A stretch of 51,644 nucleotides of DNA, from the NCBI GenBank assembly GCA_958445065.1, contig CAUCQW010000017.1:1-51644 (forward strand), read 5' to 3'. Within the stretch, counting starts at the first letter, position 1; each line of letters opens with the position of its first letter. Shown one piece after another: positions 8,545 to 16,613 of this stretch. Position numbers and translations under genes: made by a program. Under the pieces are notes generated by a model. The model searched no databases and was not told the origin of the DNA. It saw nothing but the letters and a program-made list of their open reading frames with translations. Source of the stretch: an uncultured Collinsella sp. GTDB lineage: Bacteria; Actinomycetota; Coriobacteriia; Coriobacteriales; Coriobacteriaceae.

Positions 8545-8695
8545 ATTCCGCCCCCCGCGGAGCAACTGGGTGAACCGTCGCGTTTATTTAGGGAGCCCAC
8601 ACAGTCGTACCTAGTACAGGTATCCTTCGTTGTTAAGGACGCTGGAACAGTCGATGAGGGCACCCACCTGTTTTAGGTGGGTTCATTTTCGTAAC
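8545..8695 (+). ncRNA. ssrS: Candidate 6S RNA (SsrS)
   Basis: This stretch has no good ORF but has a -10 box upstream and a clean terminator-like end: CACCCACCT-GTTT-TAGGTGGG then TTCATTTTC. The ending GGGCACCCACCT...AGGTGGGTTCA resembles the 3' portion of 6S RNAs as I remember them from many bacteria, and internal hairpins (TCCTT/AAGGA at about 8622-8638; ACCT/AGGT at about 8609-8621) give a long stem with bulges. 6S RNA mimics an open promoter and binds housekeeping RNA polymerase. SRP RNA, tmRNA and RNase P RNA motifs were looked for and not found. The identity is a pattern judgement and needs a covariance search. Confidence 0.5.
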
Positions 8696-8920
8696 GTGGG
8701 GGGTGGTTTTCTTTTGCCGAAAATCACCATTACAGTCCATATGGATCCCCGCCGGCATCCCGACAAGCCATCGACAACATCCCAATATCTGGTAAGCGCG
8801 TGATTATCGCTGCGTGCAATTCCATGCACCCCCCTTGGTCGAGTATTATGGTTCGGCTATGCCCTTTGCGCATGGCGTTCTTCTGACCTTTTCCTTCGAC
8901 GCTTGGCGGTTTTTAGATTC

Positions 8921-10120
8921 ATGGCTTCATCCCCGAGCTACATACCGTACCTATGCGTGGCAGCGGCGGCCTTTATCACGACCTTCCTCACGGTACCCCT
9001 GGTCAAGCGCCTGGCAATCAAGCTCGACGCCGTCGACTATCCTTCTAAGCGCCGCATCAACACCAAGCCCATCCCGCGTTTGGGCGGAACGGCGGTGTTT
9101 TTGGGCCTGGTCGTCGCCTGCACTGTGCAAATCCTAGGCACCTGGTACCTGGGTTGGCCGCCCGTTTTGGTGCCCCACCCCCGTCTGCACATCAGCTACC
9201 CCATACTTGCGCTTTCTTTTACCGTTATCTTTGCGACCGGCGCCATCGACGACGTCTTCCAGCTCACGCCCAAGCAAAAGCTGGCCGGACAGGTCCTCGC
9301 CGCGCTTATCGCCTGCATGGGCGGCCTGCGGATCGGCGTCATCGTCAACCCGTTTGCTCCCGGCGAGATCATGCTCGGATGGCTCGCCTACCCCATTACC
9401 GTGATCTATCTGGTGGCATTCACCAACATCATTAACCTCATCGACGGCCTCGACGGCTTGGCCACGGGCATCTGCGGCATCGCATCGTTCACCATGTTTT
9501 CGATGGCTGTTCTCTCGGGCCGCATCGACGCCGCCGCGCTCTCCATTGCGCTCTTTGGCGCCTGTCTGGCCTTTTTGCGCTACAACTTCAACCCCGCAAG
9601 TATCTTCTTGGGCGACTCGGGGTCGTTGCTTCTGGGCTTTGCGCTGGGCTCCATCTCGCTGCTCAACGTGAGCCGCACCGCCGCACTCACCTCGCTTATC
9701 ATCCCGCTCATCGTTGCCGGTGTGCCCATCATCGACACGTTTAGCGCCATTGTGCGCCGCAAGCGCGCCCACATTAGCATCGGGCAGGCCGACAAGGGCC
9801 ACATCCACCACCGCCTGATCCAAGAAGGCTACAACCAAAAACAGGCTGTGCTGCTCATCTATGCCTGGTGCATTATGCTTTCGGCCGGCGCCGCCGCCAT
9901 CAATCAGGTCGAGGTGCCCATGCGCGTGCTCATCTTTACCGTGCTCGCCATTGGCTCGGCGGCCTTCGCCAAGCATCTACATCTATTTGAGCCCGTGCTG
10001 CTCCACCATTACAACAAGCGCACGCACGAGGACGAACTGGTCACCCCCGACGACCCCGCCTTTAAGCAGGAGGAGCAGGCAGCCGAGGAGCGCAAAGAAG
10101 AGCGCCACCACAAGCTCTAG
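8921..10120 (+). CDS. Undecaprenyl-phosphate sugar-1-phosphate transferase (WecA/TagO type)
   Basis: This integral membrane enzyme of the MraY/WecA family moves a HexNAc-1-phosphate from its UDP donor to undecaprenyl phosphate, starting synthesis of a cell-wall glycan or teichoic-type polymer. The 399-residue protein has about ten hydrophobic segments, the Mg-binding GAIDDVFQL motif, NLIDGLDGLATG, FLGDSGS and the HIHHRL cytoplasmic loop that marks the WecA/TagO rather than MraY branch. The C-terminus is a charged tail (QEEQAAEERKEERHH). The ATG at 8921 is used; no clear ribosome binding site is seen. Confidence 0.9.
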   Translation: MASSPSYIPYLCVAAAAFITTFLTVPLVKRLAIKLDAVDYPSKRRINTKPIPRLGGTAVFLGLVVACTVQILGTWYLGWPPVLVPHPRLHISYPILALSFTVIFATGAIDDVFQLTPKQKLAGQVLAALIACMGGLRIGVIVNPFAPGEIMLGWLAYPITVIYLVAFTNIINLIDGLDGLATGICGIASFTMFSMAVLSGRIDAAALSIALFGACLAFLRYNFNPASIFLGDSGSLLLGFALGSISLLNVSRTAALTSLIIPLIVAGVPIIDTFSAIVRRKRAHISIGQADKGHIHHRLIQEGYNQKQAVLLIYAWCIMLSAGAAAINQVEVPMRVLIFTVLAIGSAAFAKHLHLFEPVLLHHYNKRTHEDELVTPDDPAFKQEEQAAEERKEERHHKL

Positions 10121-10290
10121 GGCAAGCTGCCGAGGATGTGCCAAGGCACCGTTAGCCAAGCACGGCCGCGCCGCACCCATCGCACATGCCGCACCACGCG
10201 CGTCCCTCTCCCGCCCCTCGCCTACTTACGCACCACCCCTCCAATAAACGCGTTATCATCTTGACCCATGAACATACGTTAGGAGCAATC

Positions 10291-11340
10291 ATGCCAAACG
10301 AGAACAGCTACGAAGTCGCGCTGCAAAAGAGCAACGCCATTCGCGAGGGCCTGACCAAGACGCCCGAGAAGTTCACCATGCTCACCGGCGACCGCCCCAC
10401 CGGCCGTCTGCACCTGGGCCACTACTTCGGCACCCTCAAGGGCCGTGTTGAGCTGCAGAACATGGGCGCCAAGACCAACGTGCTCATCGCCGACTACCAG
10501 GTCATCACTGACCGCGACACGACCGAGCACATCCAGGACAACGTGTACAACATGGTCATGGACTACCTTGCCTGCGGCATCGACCCCGACAAGACCATGA
10601 TCTACGCGCACTCCGCCGTGCCCGCCGCCAACCAGCTCATGCTGCCGTTCCTGTCGCTGGTGTCCGAGGCCGAGCTGGCGCGCAACCCCACCGTCAAGGC
10701 CGAGATGGAGGCCTCGGGCCACGAGCTCACCGGCCTTCTGCTCACCTACCCGGTACATCAAGCCTGCGACATCCTGTTCTGCAAGGGCAACGTGGTACCC
10801 GTCGGTCGCGACCAGCTGCCGCACATCGAGCTTACCCGCACCATCGCCCGCCGCTTTAACAACCGTTACGGCAAGGTGTTCCCCGAGGTCGACGCGCTGC
10901 TGTCCGAGACCCCGCTACTGCCCGGCCTTGACGGTCGCAAGATGAGCAAGAGCTACGGCAACGCCATCAACATCTCGATGACCGCTGAGGAGACGGCCAA
11001 GCGCATCAAGAAAAGCCAGACCGACTCTGAGCGCATGATCACGTTCGATCCCGAGAACCGCCCCGGCGTGTCTGGCCTGCTTTCGACAGCCGCCATCTGC
11101 ACCGGCCGCTCCGAGGTCGAAATTGCCGAGGAGATTGGCATGGGCGGCTCCGGCCAGCTCAAGAAGTACGTGACCGAGGTCGTCAACGAGTACTTCGCAC
11201 CTATCCGCGAGCGTCGCCAGCGCTACGAGAACGATCTGGATTACGTGAAGGACGTGCTGCACGAGGGCAACCGTCGCGCCAACGAGATCGCCGAGCAGAC
11301 CCTGGCAGAGGTTCAGGACGCCATGGGTATGGTGTACTAG
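10291..11340 (+). CDS. trpS: Tryptophanyl-tRNA synthetase
   Basis: This class I aminoacyl-tRNA synthetase charges tRNA-Trp. The 349-residue product is the normal bacterial length. It shows PTGRLHLGHYFG with the HIGH-type HLGH at 41-44 and the KMSKS loop in GRKMSKSYGN. The ATG at 10291 is fixed by AGGAG at 10281-10285; codons further upstream in the open frame look non-coding. A -10-like TATCAT lies at 10254-10259, and a strong terminator follows at 11376. Confidence 0.97.
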   Translation: MPNENSYEVALQKSNAIREGLTKTPEKFTMLTGDRPTGRLHLGHYFGTLKGRVELQNMGAKTNVLIADYQVITDRDTTEHIQDNVYNMVMDYLACGIDPDKTMIYAHSAVPAANQLMLPFLSLVSEAELARNPTVKAEMEASGHELTGLLLTYPVHQACDILFCKGNVVPVGRDQLPHIELTRTIARRFNNRYGKVFPEVDALLSETPLLPGLDGRKMSKSYGNAINISMTAEETAKRIKKSQTDSERMITFDPENRPGVSGLLSTAAICTGRSEVEIAEEIGMGGSGQLKKYVTEVVNEYFAPIRERRQRYENDLDYVKDVLHEGNRRANEIAEQTLAEVQDAMGMVY

Positions 11341-11375
11341 GCCGATCTGCTGGCTTGAGCTTTCGATTGCTATAG

Positions 11376-11403
11376 GGCGGGCGCTACGGCGTCCGCCTTT
11401 TTT
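11376..11403 (+). terminator. Terminator of trpS
   Basis: GGCGGGCGC (11376-11384) pairs with GCGTCCGCC (11389-11397) across a TACG loop, followed by six T. Confidence 0.92.
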
Positions 11404-11668
11404 GGAGCCGGACCGCTTCGGCTCCGTCCATCGCACTCCCCCGACAAACAGGAACAGGCCCGCCGGCAGTTAGTTGCCAGCGGGCCTGTTCCCGAAGTAC
11501 ACCGTTGAATCGCACAGAGGGGAGGAATGCGAATCAAACTCAACAGGGCAGGCTTTTTCATCGCCTATTGCCTGCTCCGTTGCTGAAACCAATATAGTTC
11601 GCCGTGGTTTACTTTGCAGCATCAATATCCGCCGCCATAGCTTCTCCATAAGTTAGCCCAAGTAAACT
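11404..11668. other. Gene-free stretch with two hairpins
   Basis: Two inverted repeats are visible: GGAGCCG/CGGCTCC (11404-11425), and GGAACAGGCCCGC (11451-11463) with GCGGGCCTGTTCC (11480-11492), whose loop can pair further (GGCA/TGCC). A 19-codon frame starting at ATG 11527 sits right after a GGGGAGGA run but has no other support. The rest shows no recognisable gene. Confidence 0.5.
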
Positions 11669-11706
11669 AAACCACCACAAAGGGGTAGGCACCTTTGTGG
11701 TGGTTT
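11669..11706. terminator. Family 1 palindrome
   Basis: A perfect 15-bp stem (AAACCACCACAAAGG / CCTTTGTGGTGGTTT) with loop GGTAGGCA. It lies just downstream of the alkyltransferase stop codon on the minus strand and ends in T on both strands. Confidence 0.8.
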
Positions 11707-11723
11707 TGGCCACGGCAGAGCCG

Positions 11724-12044
11724 TTAGAGTCCGGCAAGCCAGCGACAGGCGGCCAAGTCGACGTGCACGGGATCGGTAAACGTCACACCCTCCCCCATTA
11801 AGAGCTCACGCTGAGCATCGGGGCCGCCAAAGGCAAAGCCCTCACAGATACGGCCGTCGGCAAACACCACGCGGTGACAGGGAATCTCGCCGGGGCGCGG
11901 ATTGCTATGCAGGGCATACCCCACGTACCGCGCACTTCGTGGACGACCGGCAAGCAGCGCCACCTGGCCATACGTGGCTACCATCCCCTCGGGGATCTGC
12001 TCGACCACCTCGTACACCCGTTCAAAAAAGCCCTCAGACGTCAT
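11724..12044 (-). CDS. Ogt/MGMT-like DNA alkyltransferase (single C-terminal domain)
   Basis: The 106-residue protein consists only of the DNA-binding and catalytic domain of O6-alkylguanine-DNA alkyltransferases. The acceptor motif PCHRV (55-59, C56) is intact, unlike alkyltransferase-like proteins, which have Trp at the Cys position, so direct alkyl transfer is possible. The winged-helix segment TYGQVALLAG and the arginine finger region RSARYVGYAL are present. The ATG at 12044 has GGGAG about 7 nt upstream. It lies downstream of a DegV gene with a repeat-type terminator between them, so they are probably separate transcripts. Confidence 0.88.
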   Translation of the reverse strand: MTSEGFFERVYEVVEQIPEGMVATYGQVALLAGRPRSARYVGYALHSNPRPGEIPCHRVVFADGRICEGFAFGGPDAQRELLMGEGVTFTDPVHVDLAACRWLAGL

Positions 12045-12073
12045 TGCTCGCTCCCTTCCACCCTGAAAAGCAT

Positions 12074-12112
12074 AAACCACCGCAAAGGGGACAGGCACCT
12101 TTGTGGTGGTTT
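12074..12112. terminator. Family 1 palindrome
   Basis: AAACCACCGCAAAGG pairs with CCTTTGTGGTGGTTT (one G-T pair) around GGACAGGCA. It lies between the degV stop codon (12125) and the alkyltransferase start. Confidence 0.8.
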
Positions 12113-12124
12113 ATGGCAGGTCGG

Positions 12125-12979
12125 TTAGTTGGCGGGCTGGAAGAAGGCTACGGCTACGGCGCCGGGGCCTACGTGGGTGCCGATGGTGGCACCAATGGTG
12201 TGAACGGGCAGTTCGCCCTCGGTGTGACCAGCCCACAGTGCCGCACTGTCCTCGATATACTTCTTGAGCACCGCATCCGAAAGGCCCGTATAGCCGAGCG
12301 CCAGCGGCATGGAAAAGTCGATGCCGCCTGCCTTTTCGACCTTCTGGTTGAGCAGGTTCCGGCCGTTCTTGGAGCCACGAGCCTTGCCCAGCTGCACGAT
12401 CAGACCGTCCTCCGCTGCCACAACGGGCTTCACATTGAGCAACGTGCCCACAGCACCAGCCGCAGCAGACAGGCGACCGCCGCGAACGAGGTACTCAAGC
12501 GTCTCGAGCAGGCCGATGACGACTACACGGTCGCGCACGGCCTCGACAGCCGCCGCGATCTGAGCCGCGCCCTGGCCCTCGTCCACCAAACGCAGCGCGT
12601 ACTCAACCAGCACGCGCTCGCCCAGGGTAACGTTATTGCTATCCACCACATACACATCGCCGCCCGGCGCCTCGGCAAGTGCGGTGCGGGCACTTTGGTT
12701 GGTACCCGAAAGCTTAGCGCCCACGGTAATAATCACTGCCTCATCGCCGGCCTCACGCGCCTCGGCAATAGCCTGCGAAAACGCGTACGGGTTGACCTGG
12801 CCGGTCTTAGGCAGCTCATCGCGCTCCACGAGCATCTCGTAAAAGCGCTGGTGATCGATGTCGACGCCATCCATGTACACATCGGTGCCAAAGGTGACGG
12901 ACAGTGGCAAAACGGCCAATGCTGGGTGCTCGGCCGGTGACATATCGCTTGCGGAATCGGTAATAATACGGACGGACAT
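12125..12979 (-). CDS. DegV family fatty-acid-binding protein
   Basis: DegV/FakB proteins bind a fatty acid and present it to the kinase FakA for phosphorylation. The 284-residue protein begins with the family motif IITDSASDMSP and has the TGQVNPYAF (substrate-side TSQPS-type) loop, ITVGAKLSGT and a C-terminal IGATIGTHVGPGAV lipid-binding segment. The start at 12979 is supported by GAAAGGA 6 nt upstream. A MarR-type gene lies directly upstream on the same strand and may regulate it. A second DegV paralog is at 48371. No FakA (DAK-type) kinase gene is in the window. Confidence 0.93.
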   Translation of the reverse strand: MSVRIITDSASDMSPAEHPALAVLPLSVTFGTDVYMDGVDIDHQRFYEMLVERDELPKTGQVNPYAFSQAIAEAREAGDEAVIITVGAKLSGTNQSARTALAEAPGGDVYVVDSNNVTLGERVLVEYALRLVDEGQGAAQIAAAVEAVRDRVVVIGLLETLEYLVRGGRLSAAAGAVGTLLNVKPVVAAEDGLIVQLGKARGSKNGRNLLNQKVEKAGGIDFSMPLALGYTGLSDAVLKKYIEDSAALWAGHTEGELPVHTIGATIGTHVGPGAVAVAFFQPAN

Positions 12980-13097
12980 AGCGAATCCTTTCTTGCGCAG
13001 GTCCCGCGCAGGGAATTTTGACAGCAAGCCCCGGCACGGCATACGCGCTCAAACGGGACTATGCAGTTGTTAATTGGAAGCAAATGCCTTGGCGGCC

Positions 13098-13547
13098 TTA
13101 GATCTCGCGCAGGGTGTTGAGAATCGTGCGTAGCGACGCATACATCTGCTCGCGCTGCTCCACACCCATAGCCTTACCGGTGGTATCGAGCACCTCGCGA
13201 ATGATGCGGTCCGCCTCGCTCATACTCTCGCCGCCCAGAGCGGTCAGGCGCACCGGAGCACGATACTTAACGGCGGCATCGCCCGAATCATCGACCTCGA
13301 CGTAGCCGCCCTCCTCCAGATGCGCGAGCGTGCGCGAGACGGCGGCGCGGGTCACGCCTGCCATGCGAGCGAGGTCGGCGCCAGTCAGGCCGTCCTTGCT
13401 GCGCTCAAGATAGTACAGGCACATAACGTCGGAGCCCTTGAGGCCCAGCCTTGCGCCCTCGGATGTCTTAATGCGCTGGATCTCCTTGTAGAGCCCGCTG
13501 ATCAGTCCGACAAAGTCCTCGAAACGTGTCTCGTCGTTCTGCTGCAT
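13098..13547 (-). CDS. MarR family transcriptional regulator
   Basis: The 149-residue protein has the winged-helix layout of MarR: an N-terminal dimerisation helix, the recognition region DLARMAGVTRAAVSRTLAHLEEGGYV (around residues 58-83) and a C-terminal helical part. MarR proteins usually repress neighbouring genes and release on ligand binding. It lies about 120 bp upstream of degV on the same strand, suggesting control of lipid metabolism, which is inference. The ATG at 13547 has AAAGG at a long 12-nt spacing. Confidence 0.9.
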   Translation of the reverse strand: MQQNDETRFEDFVGLISGLYKEIQRIKTSEGARLGLKGSDVMCLYYLERSKDGLTGADLARMAGVTRAAVSRTLAHLEEGGYVEVDDSGDAAVKYRAPVRLTALGGESMSEADRIIREVLDTTGKAMGVEQREQMYASLRTILNTLREI

Positions 13548-13651
13548 GGGAGACGACCGCCTTTCGCTTGCATAATGCTAACGGGTAAACATCTTAACCG
13601 TACTTATCGGCCGCCAGCCCTGCGCACCCTATTTGTTAACCCATCAACATA

Positions 13652-13692
13652 AAAACCACCACAAAGGGGACAGGCACCATTGTAGTGGTTTT
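13652..13692. terminator. Family 1 palindrome, decayed copy
   Basis: AAAACCACCACAAAGG pairs with CCATTGTAGTGGTTTT with two mismatches around GGACAGGCA. It lies between marR and the B3/4-domain gene and downstream of the latter's stop codon. Confidence 0.75.
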
Positions 13693-13720
13693 GACCGTCG
13701 AGTTTGATCCGCAGACTTCG

Positions 13721-14440
13721 CTACAGCTCCACGCAGGGATTGTCGCGGGTCACAAGCGTCTTAACGACAACCGTCGCCCCCAGATAGCGCTCAAGAAGCT
13801 CGGCCAAGCGATCGATGGCGGCCTGGCAGTCCCCCATGCGCTCGGGCTCAACACATTCAATCGCCAAAAACACGTCGGCCGAATCGTCGGACAGAGCCGT
13901 TCGAACGCCGTCGCGCCAGTTCCAGCAGCGGCACACGGCACCTGCATCGTCGATATAAGCGAGCTCGCCGGGCAGCGTCGGGTCATCCGCTTCCTCGCCA
14001 AGCGGCAAGAACGCATCGCCACCGTCGGTCACCTTCAGGCGAAGATCTCCCTCAATCGCATGCAAATCCTCGCCTCCCACGGGCAGTGCGTAGGACAGCG
14101 ACACCGTGTTGTAAATATCCACCGCCGGTGTGATATGACCGACCGGCTTGCCTTTGAGCACACGTTTGAGCAAGTTCTCGATCGAACAACGCGCACCCTT
14201 TTTGGTCTTGAACAGACGATAGGCCTCGCGCCATGCCTTGACCGGCGCATTCTCGCTGATAGTATCGCTGGTCAGATGACGCTCCGCATCGATATTGGCG
14301 CGGTCGAGCAGCGCGGCGATCGCATCCACGTCCTCCTGGGGAATCTGAGCCGCGGGCTTCATGCCCTTTACGACCACAACACCGATTGCCGCCTGCGGAA
14401 ACAGCTCCCAAAATGAATCCTCGGCAATAAAGCTCTTCAT
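13721..14440 (-). CDS. B3/4 (tRNA-editing-like) domain protein
   Basis: The 239-residue protein resembles free-standing B3/B4 domains (COG3382), homologous to the editing domain of phenylalanyl-tRNA synthetase beta chain. Typical segments are TSDTISENAPVKAWREAYR, the IENLLKRVLKG stretch and NTVSLSYALPVGGEDL. The family's role is uncertain; some members may clear mischarged tRNA. The ATG at 14440 is supported by GGGAG 6 nt upstream. A long hairpin with a T-run ends about 40 nt upstream of the start, which could attenuate transcription. Confidence 0.85.
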   Translation of the reverse strand: MKSFIAEDSFWELFPQAAIGVVVVKGMKPAAQIPQEDVDAIAALLDRANIDAERHLTSDTISENAPVKAWREAYRLFKTKKGARCSIENLLKRVLKGKPVGHITPAVDIYNTVSLSYALPVGGEDLHAIEGDLRLKVTDGGDAFLPLGEEADDPTLPGELAYIDDAGAVCRCWNWRDGVRTALSDDSADVFLAIECVEPERMGDCQAAIDRLAELLERYLGATVVVKTLVTRDNPCVEL

Positions 14441-14481
14441 ACGTGCTCCCTTCACGATTCGCCCCACGCAAACGCCTAAAC

Positions 14482-14540
14482 AAAAAGCGCCCTTACAACG
14501 GCCACCTTCAAAGTCCTACGGTGCCGTCACAAGAGCGCTT
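14482..14540 (-). terminator. Leader hairpin with T-run upstream of the B3/4 gene (possible attenuator)
   Basis: On the minus strand AGCGCTCTTGTGACGGCACC pairs imperfectly with GGTGGCCGTTGTAAGGGCGCT, then TTTTTGTTT. A second hairpin, GTCCCC/GGGGAC (14546-14567), precedes it. A full terminator for pckA already exists further upstream (14609-14649), so this one may act in the B3/4 leader. No T-box sequence was found. Confidence 0.5.
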
Positions 14541-14608
14541 ACGCTGTCCCCATCCGGAGAAGGGGACGATATGTCAGGCGTATTGTAACCTGAGTCATCT
14601 GCGCGAGC

Positions 14609-14649
14609 AAAACCACCACAAAGGTGCCTGTCCCCTTTGTGGTGGTTTT
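14609..14649. terminator. Family 1 palindrome, reverse orientation
   Basis: A perfect 16-bp stem (AAAACCACCACAAAGG / CCTTTGTGGTGGTTTT) with loop TGCCTGTCC, i.e. the loop is inverted relative to the 12074 copy. It lies 15 nt beyond the pckA stop codon and probably terminates it. Confidence 0.85.
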
Positions 14650-14664
14650 GGGTCTGAGGCAACG

Positions 14665-16335
14665 CTAGTGGCGGAGTCCCAGCAGGCCACGGCCGCGATG
14701 ACGGGCCTCGGCGGGCATCTGGGCGTGAGGGCCGGCAGCCTTGACGGACTCGGGCAGGTGCGAGTACTTCTTCTCGAAGTTCTCCTCGAACATCACGGCA
14801 AGATTGTGCGCTGCCTCGTCGTAGCGAGCGGTGCTCTGCCAGTACTGGCGCGGCACCAGAATGCCGTCGGGCACGCCATGGCACGTGGTGGGAATGTCGA
14901 CATTAAAGATATCGTCGTGCACGAACTCGCTGTCCTCGATGGTACCGTCGAGAGCGCGGGCCACCAGGGCGCGCGTGTAGGCGAGCTCGATGCGACGACC
15001 CACGCCGTAGCCGCCGCCAATCCAGCCAGTGTTGACCAGGTAGACGCGGGTGCGGCCGTCGGCAATACGCTCGCCGAGCATCTTAGCGTAGACCATGGGG
15101 TCGAGCGGCATAAACGGCTCGCCGAACAGCGAGGAGAACGTGGGCGTGGGCTCGGTGACGCCGACCTCGGTGCCGGGGATCTTGGCCGTAAAGCCCGTCA
15201 CAAAGTGATACATGGCGGCGTCGGCCGTCAGGCGCGAGATGGGCGGCAGCACGCCAAAGGCATCGCAGGTCAGGAACAGCACGACGCTCGGAGTGGTGCC
15301 CATGCCCTTGGTCCACGCGTTGGGGATATGCTCGACGGGATAGGCCACACGCGTATTGTGCGTGATCGAGACGTCGTCATAGTTGGGCTTGCGGTTCTCA
15401 TCGAGCACTACGTTTTCGCAGATGGCGCCAAAGCGAACGGCGTTGAAGATCTCGGGCTCGTGGAACGCGTCCAGGCCCTCGCACTTGGCATAGCAGCCGC
15501 CCTCGACGTTAAAGATACCCATGTCGGACCAGCCGTGCTCGTCGTCACCGATTAACAGGCGCGTGGGGTTAGCCGAAAGCGTGGTCTTGCCCGTGCCCGA
15601 AAGGCCAAAGAACACGGCCGTCTCGTGCGTGACGGGATCCATGCTGGCCGAGCAGTGCATGGGCAGTACGTCGTCCTCGACAGGCAGCAGGTAGTTCATG
15701 ACGCTGAAGATGGACTTTTTGATTTCGCCGGAGTAACCGGTGCCGGCAACCAGAATCACGCGCTCCTGGAAGTTGATGACCACGGCGGCGCTGGAGTTGA
15801 GGCCCTTGATGGCGGGGTCGCACTGGTAGCCAGGTGCCGCGAGCACGCAGAAGTCCGGCTCGCCGGTGCGCGCAATTTCGCGGGCGAGCGGACGGGCGAG
15901 CATCTGCTTAATGAAGAGCGCTTGGCTGGCGCGCTCGCAGGCGACGAGCAGGCGACGCGTGTGGTTGCGGTCGGCGCCCGCCATGCCGTGCGTAACGAAC
16001 ACGTCGCGCTCGTTGAGGTAGTCGACGATACCGGCCTTGATGGCCTCGTAGCTCTCGATCGAAAGCGGGCGGTTGACAGCGCCCCAGGCAATCTTGTCGT
16101 GAACATCGGGGGTGTCAACGATAAAGCGATCGTTGGGAGAACGACCAGTGCGCTCCCCCGTCTCGATCACCAGCGCGCCGTTGGATGCCATGCGACCTTC
16201 TTCGCGGCGGATAGCGTGCTCGACGAGCTCCGCGGCGGGTAGATCGACCAACAGGCGGGGCTGATTCTCGGCGGGATCTTCGACCAGCGTAATGCCAAAG
16301 TTGGACAAAACTTCTGCAGGGGTAACACCAGGCAT
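14665..16335 (-). CDS. pckA: Phosphoenolpyruvate carboxykinase (ATP)
   Basis: ATP-dependent PEPCK interconverts oxaloacetate plus ATP with PEP, CO2 and ADP, serving gluconeogenesis or, in anaerobes, CO2-fixing fermentation. The 556-residue protein has the kinase P-loop GLSGTGKTTLS (near residue 255), the GDDEHGW metal-binding segment, the N-terminal RTGRSPNDRF motif and NTGWIGGGYGVG near the C-terminus. The ATG at 16335 is fixed by AAAGGAGG just upstream; the open frame runs further but looks non-coding. It lies next to a (broken) L-lactate permease gene. Confidence 0.97.
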   Translation of the reverse strand: MPGVTPAEVLSNFGITLVEDPAENQPRLLVDLPAAELVEHAIRREEGRMASNGALVIETGERTGRSPNDRFIVDTPDVHDKIAWGAVNRPLSIESYEAIKAGIVDYLNERDVFVTHGMAGADRNHTRRLLVACERASQALFIKQMLARPLAREIARTGEPDFCVLAAPGYQCDPAIKGLNSSAAVVINFQERVILVAGTGYSGEIKKSIFSVMNYLLPVEDDVLPMHCSASMDPVTHETAVFFGLSGTGKTTLSANPTRLLIGDDEHGWSDMGIFNVEGGCYAKCEGLDAFHEPEIFNAVRFGAICENVVLDENRKPNYDDVSITHNTRVAYPVEHIPNAWTKGMGTTPSVVLFLTCDAFGVLPPISRLTADAAMYHFVTGFTAKIPGTEVGVTEPTPTFSSLFGEPFMPLDPMVYAKMLGERIADGRTRVYLVNTGWIGGGYGVGRRIELAYTRALVARALDGTIEDSEFVHDDIFNVDIPTTCHGVPDGILVPRQYWQSTARYDEAAHNLAVMFEENFEKKYSHLPESVKAAGPHAQMPAEARHRGRGLLGLRH

Positions 16336-16479
16336 GGGGCCTCCTTTAAAAACGCGGCACGTGGACGCGGCGCGCACTTTACTCACGTAAAGCCCGTTGT
16401 ACCCGATATGCAAAAACGTTTTTGCGGCAACGGCGAAGCGCCCGCCCAACGGTCAAAAATCGCAGGCAAGCGGCCTAGT

Positions 16480-16611
16480 CATTGGGGACGCTTTTAAACG
16501 ACTAGTCATTGGGGACACTCTTGAACAGACAACATTCAAGGAGTGTCCCCGGATGCCGGCACTTAGGGACGTTCCCAGAGTGCCGGCACATAAGGAACGT
16601 CCCTAAGTGCC
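16480..16611. repeat. Array of family 2 palindromes
   Basis: Three units are visible. TAGTCATTGGGGAC occurs twice (16478-16492 and 16504-16516). GGGGACACTC-TTGAA (16511-16525) pairs with TTCAA-G-GAGTGTCCCC (16535-16550). An 18-bp perfect inverted repeat joins GGCACTTAGGGACGTTCC (16558-16575) to GGAACGTCCCTAAGTGCC (16594-16611), with AGTGCCGGC nested inside. The array ends two bases from the lactate permease stop codon. Confidence 0.85.
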
Positions 16612-16613
16612 GA

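Noticed and set aside
8545..8695. SRP RNA (4.5S) or tmRNA
   Set aside because: The GGAAG tetraloop/AGCAG motif of SRP RNA and the tRNA-like ends or tag ORF of tmRNA are absent.
11527..11586. 19-codon ORF after a GGGGAGGA run
   Set aside because: The purine run is too close to the ATG, the peptide has no recognisable features and lies in a hairpin-rich spacer.
11724..12044. Alkyltransferase-like (ATL) protein without activity
   Set aside because: The motif is PCHR with the acceptor Cys present, not the PWHR of ATL proteins.
14482..14600. T-box riboswitch upstream of the B3/4 gene
   Set aside because: The T-box consensus (AGGGTGGNACCGCG) and a specifier stem could not be found; only a hairpin with T-run is supported.
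16480..16611. CRISPR array
   Set aside because: Repeats are few, unequal, palindromic and touching, with no regular spacers and no cas genes nearby.
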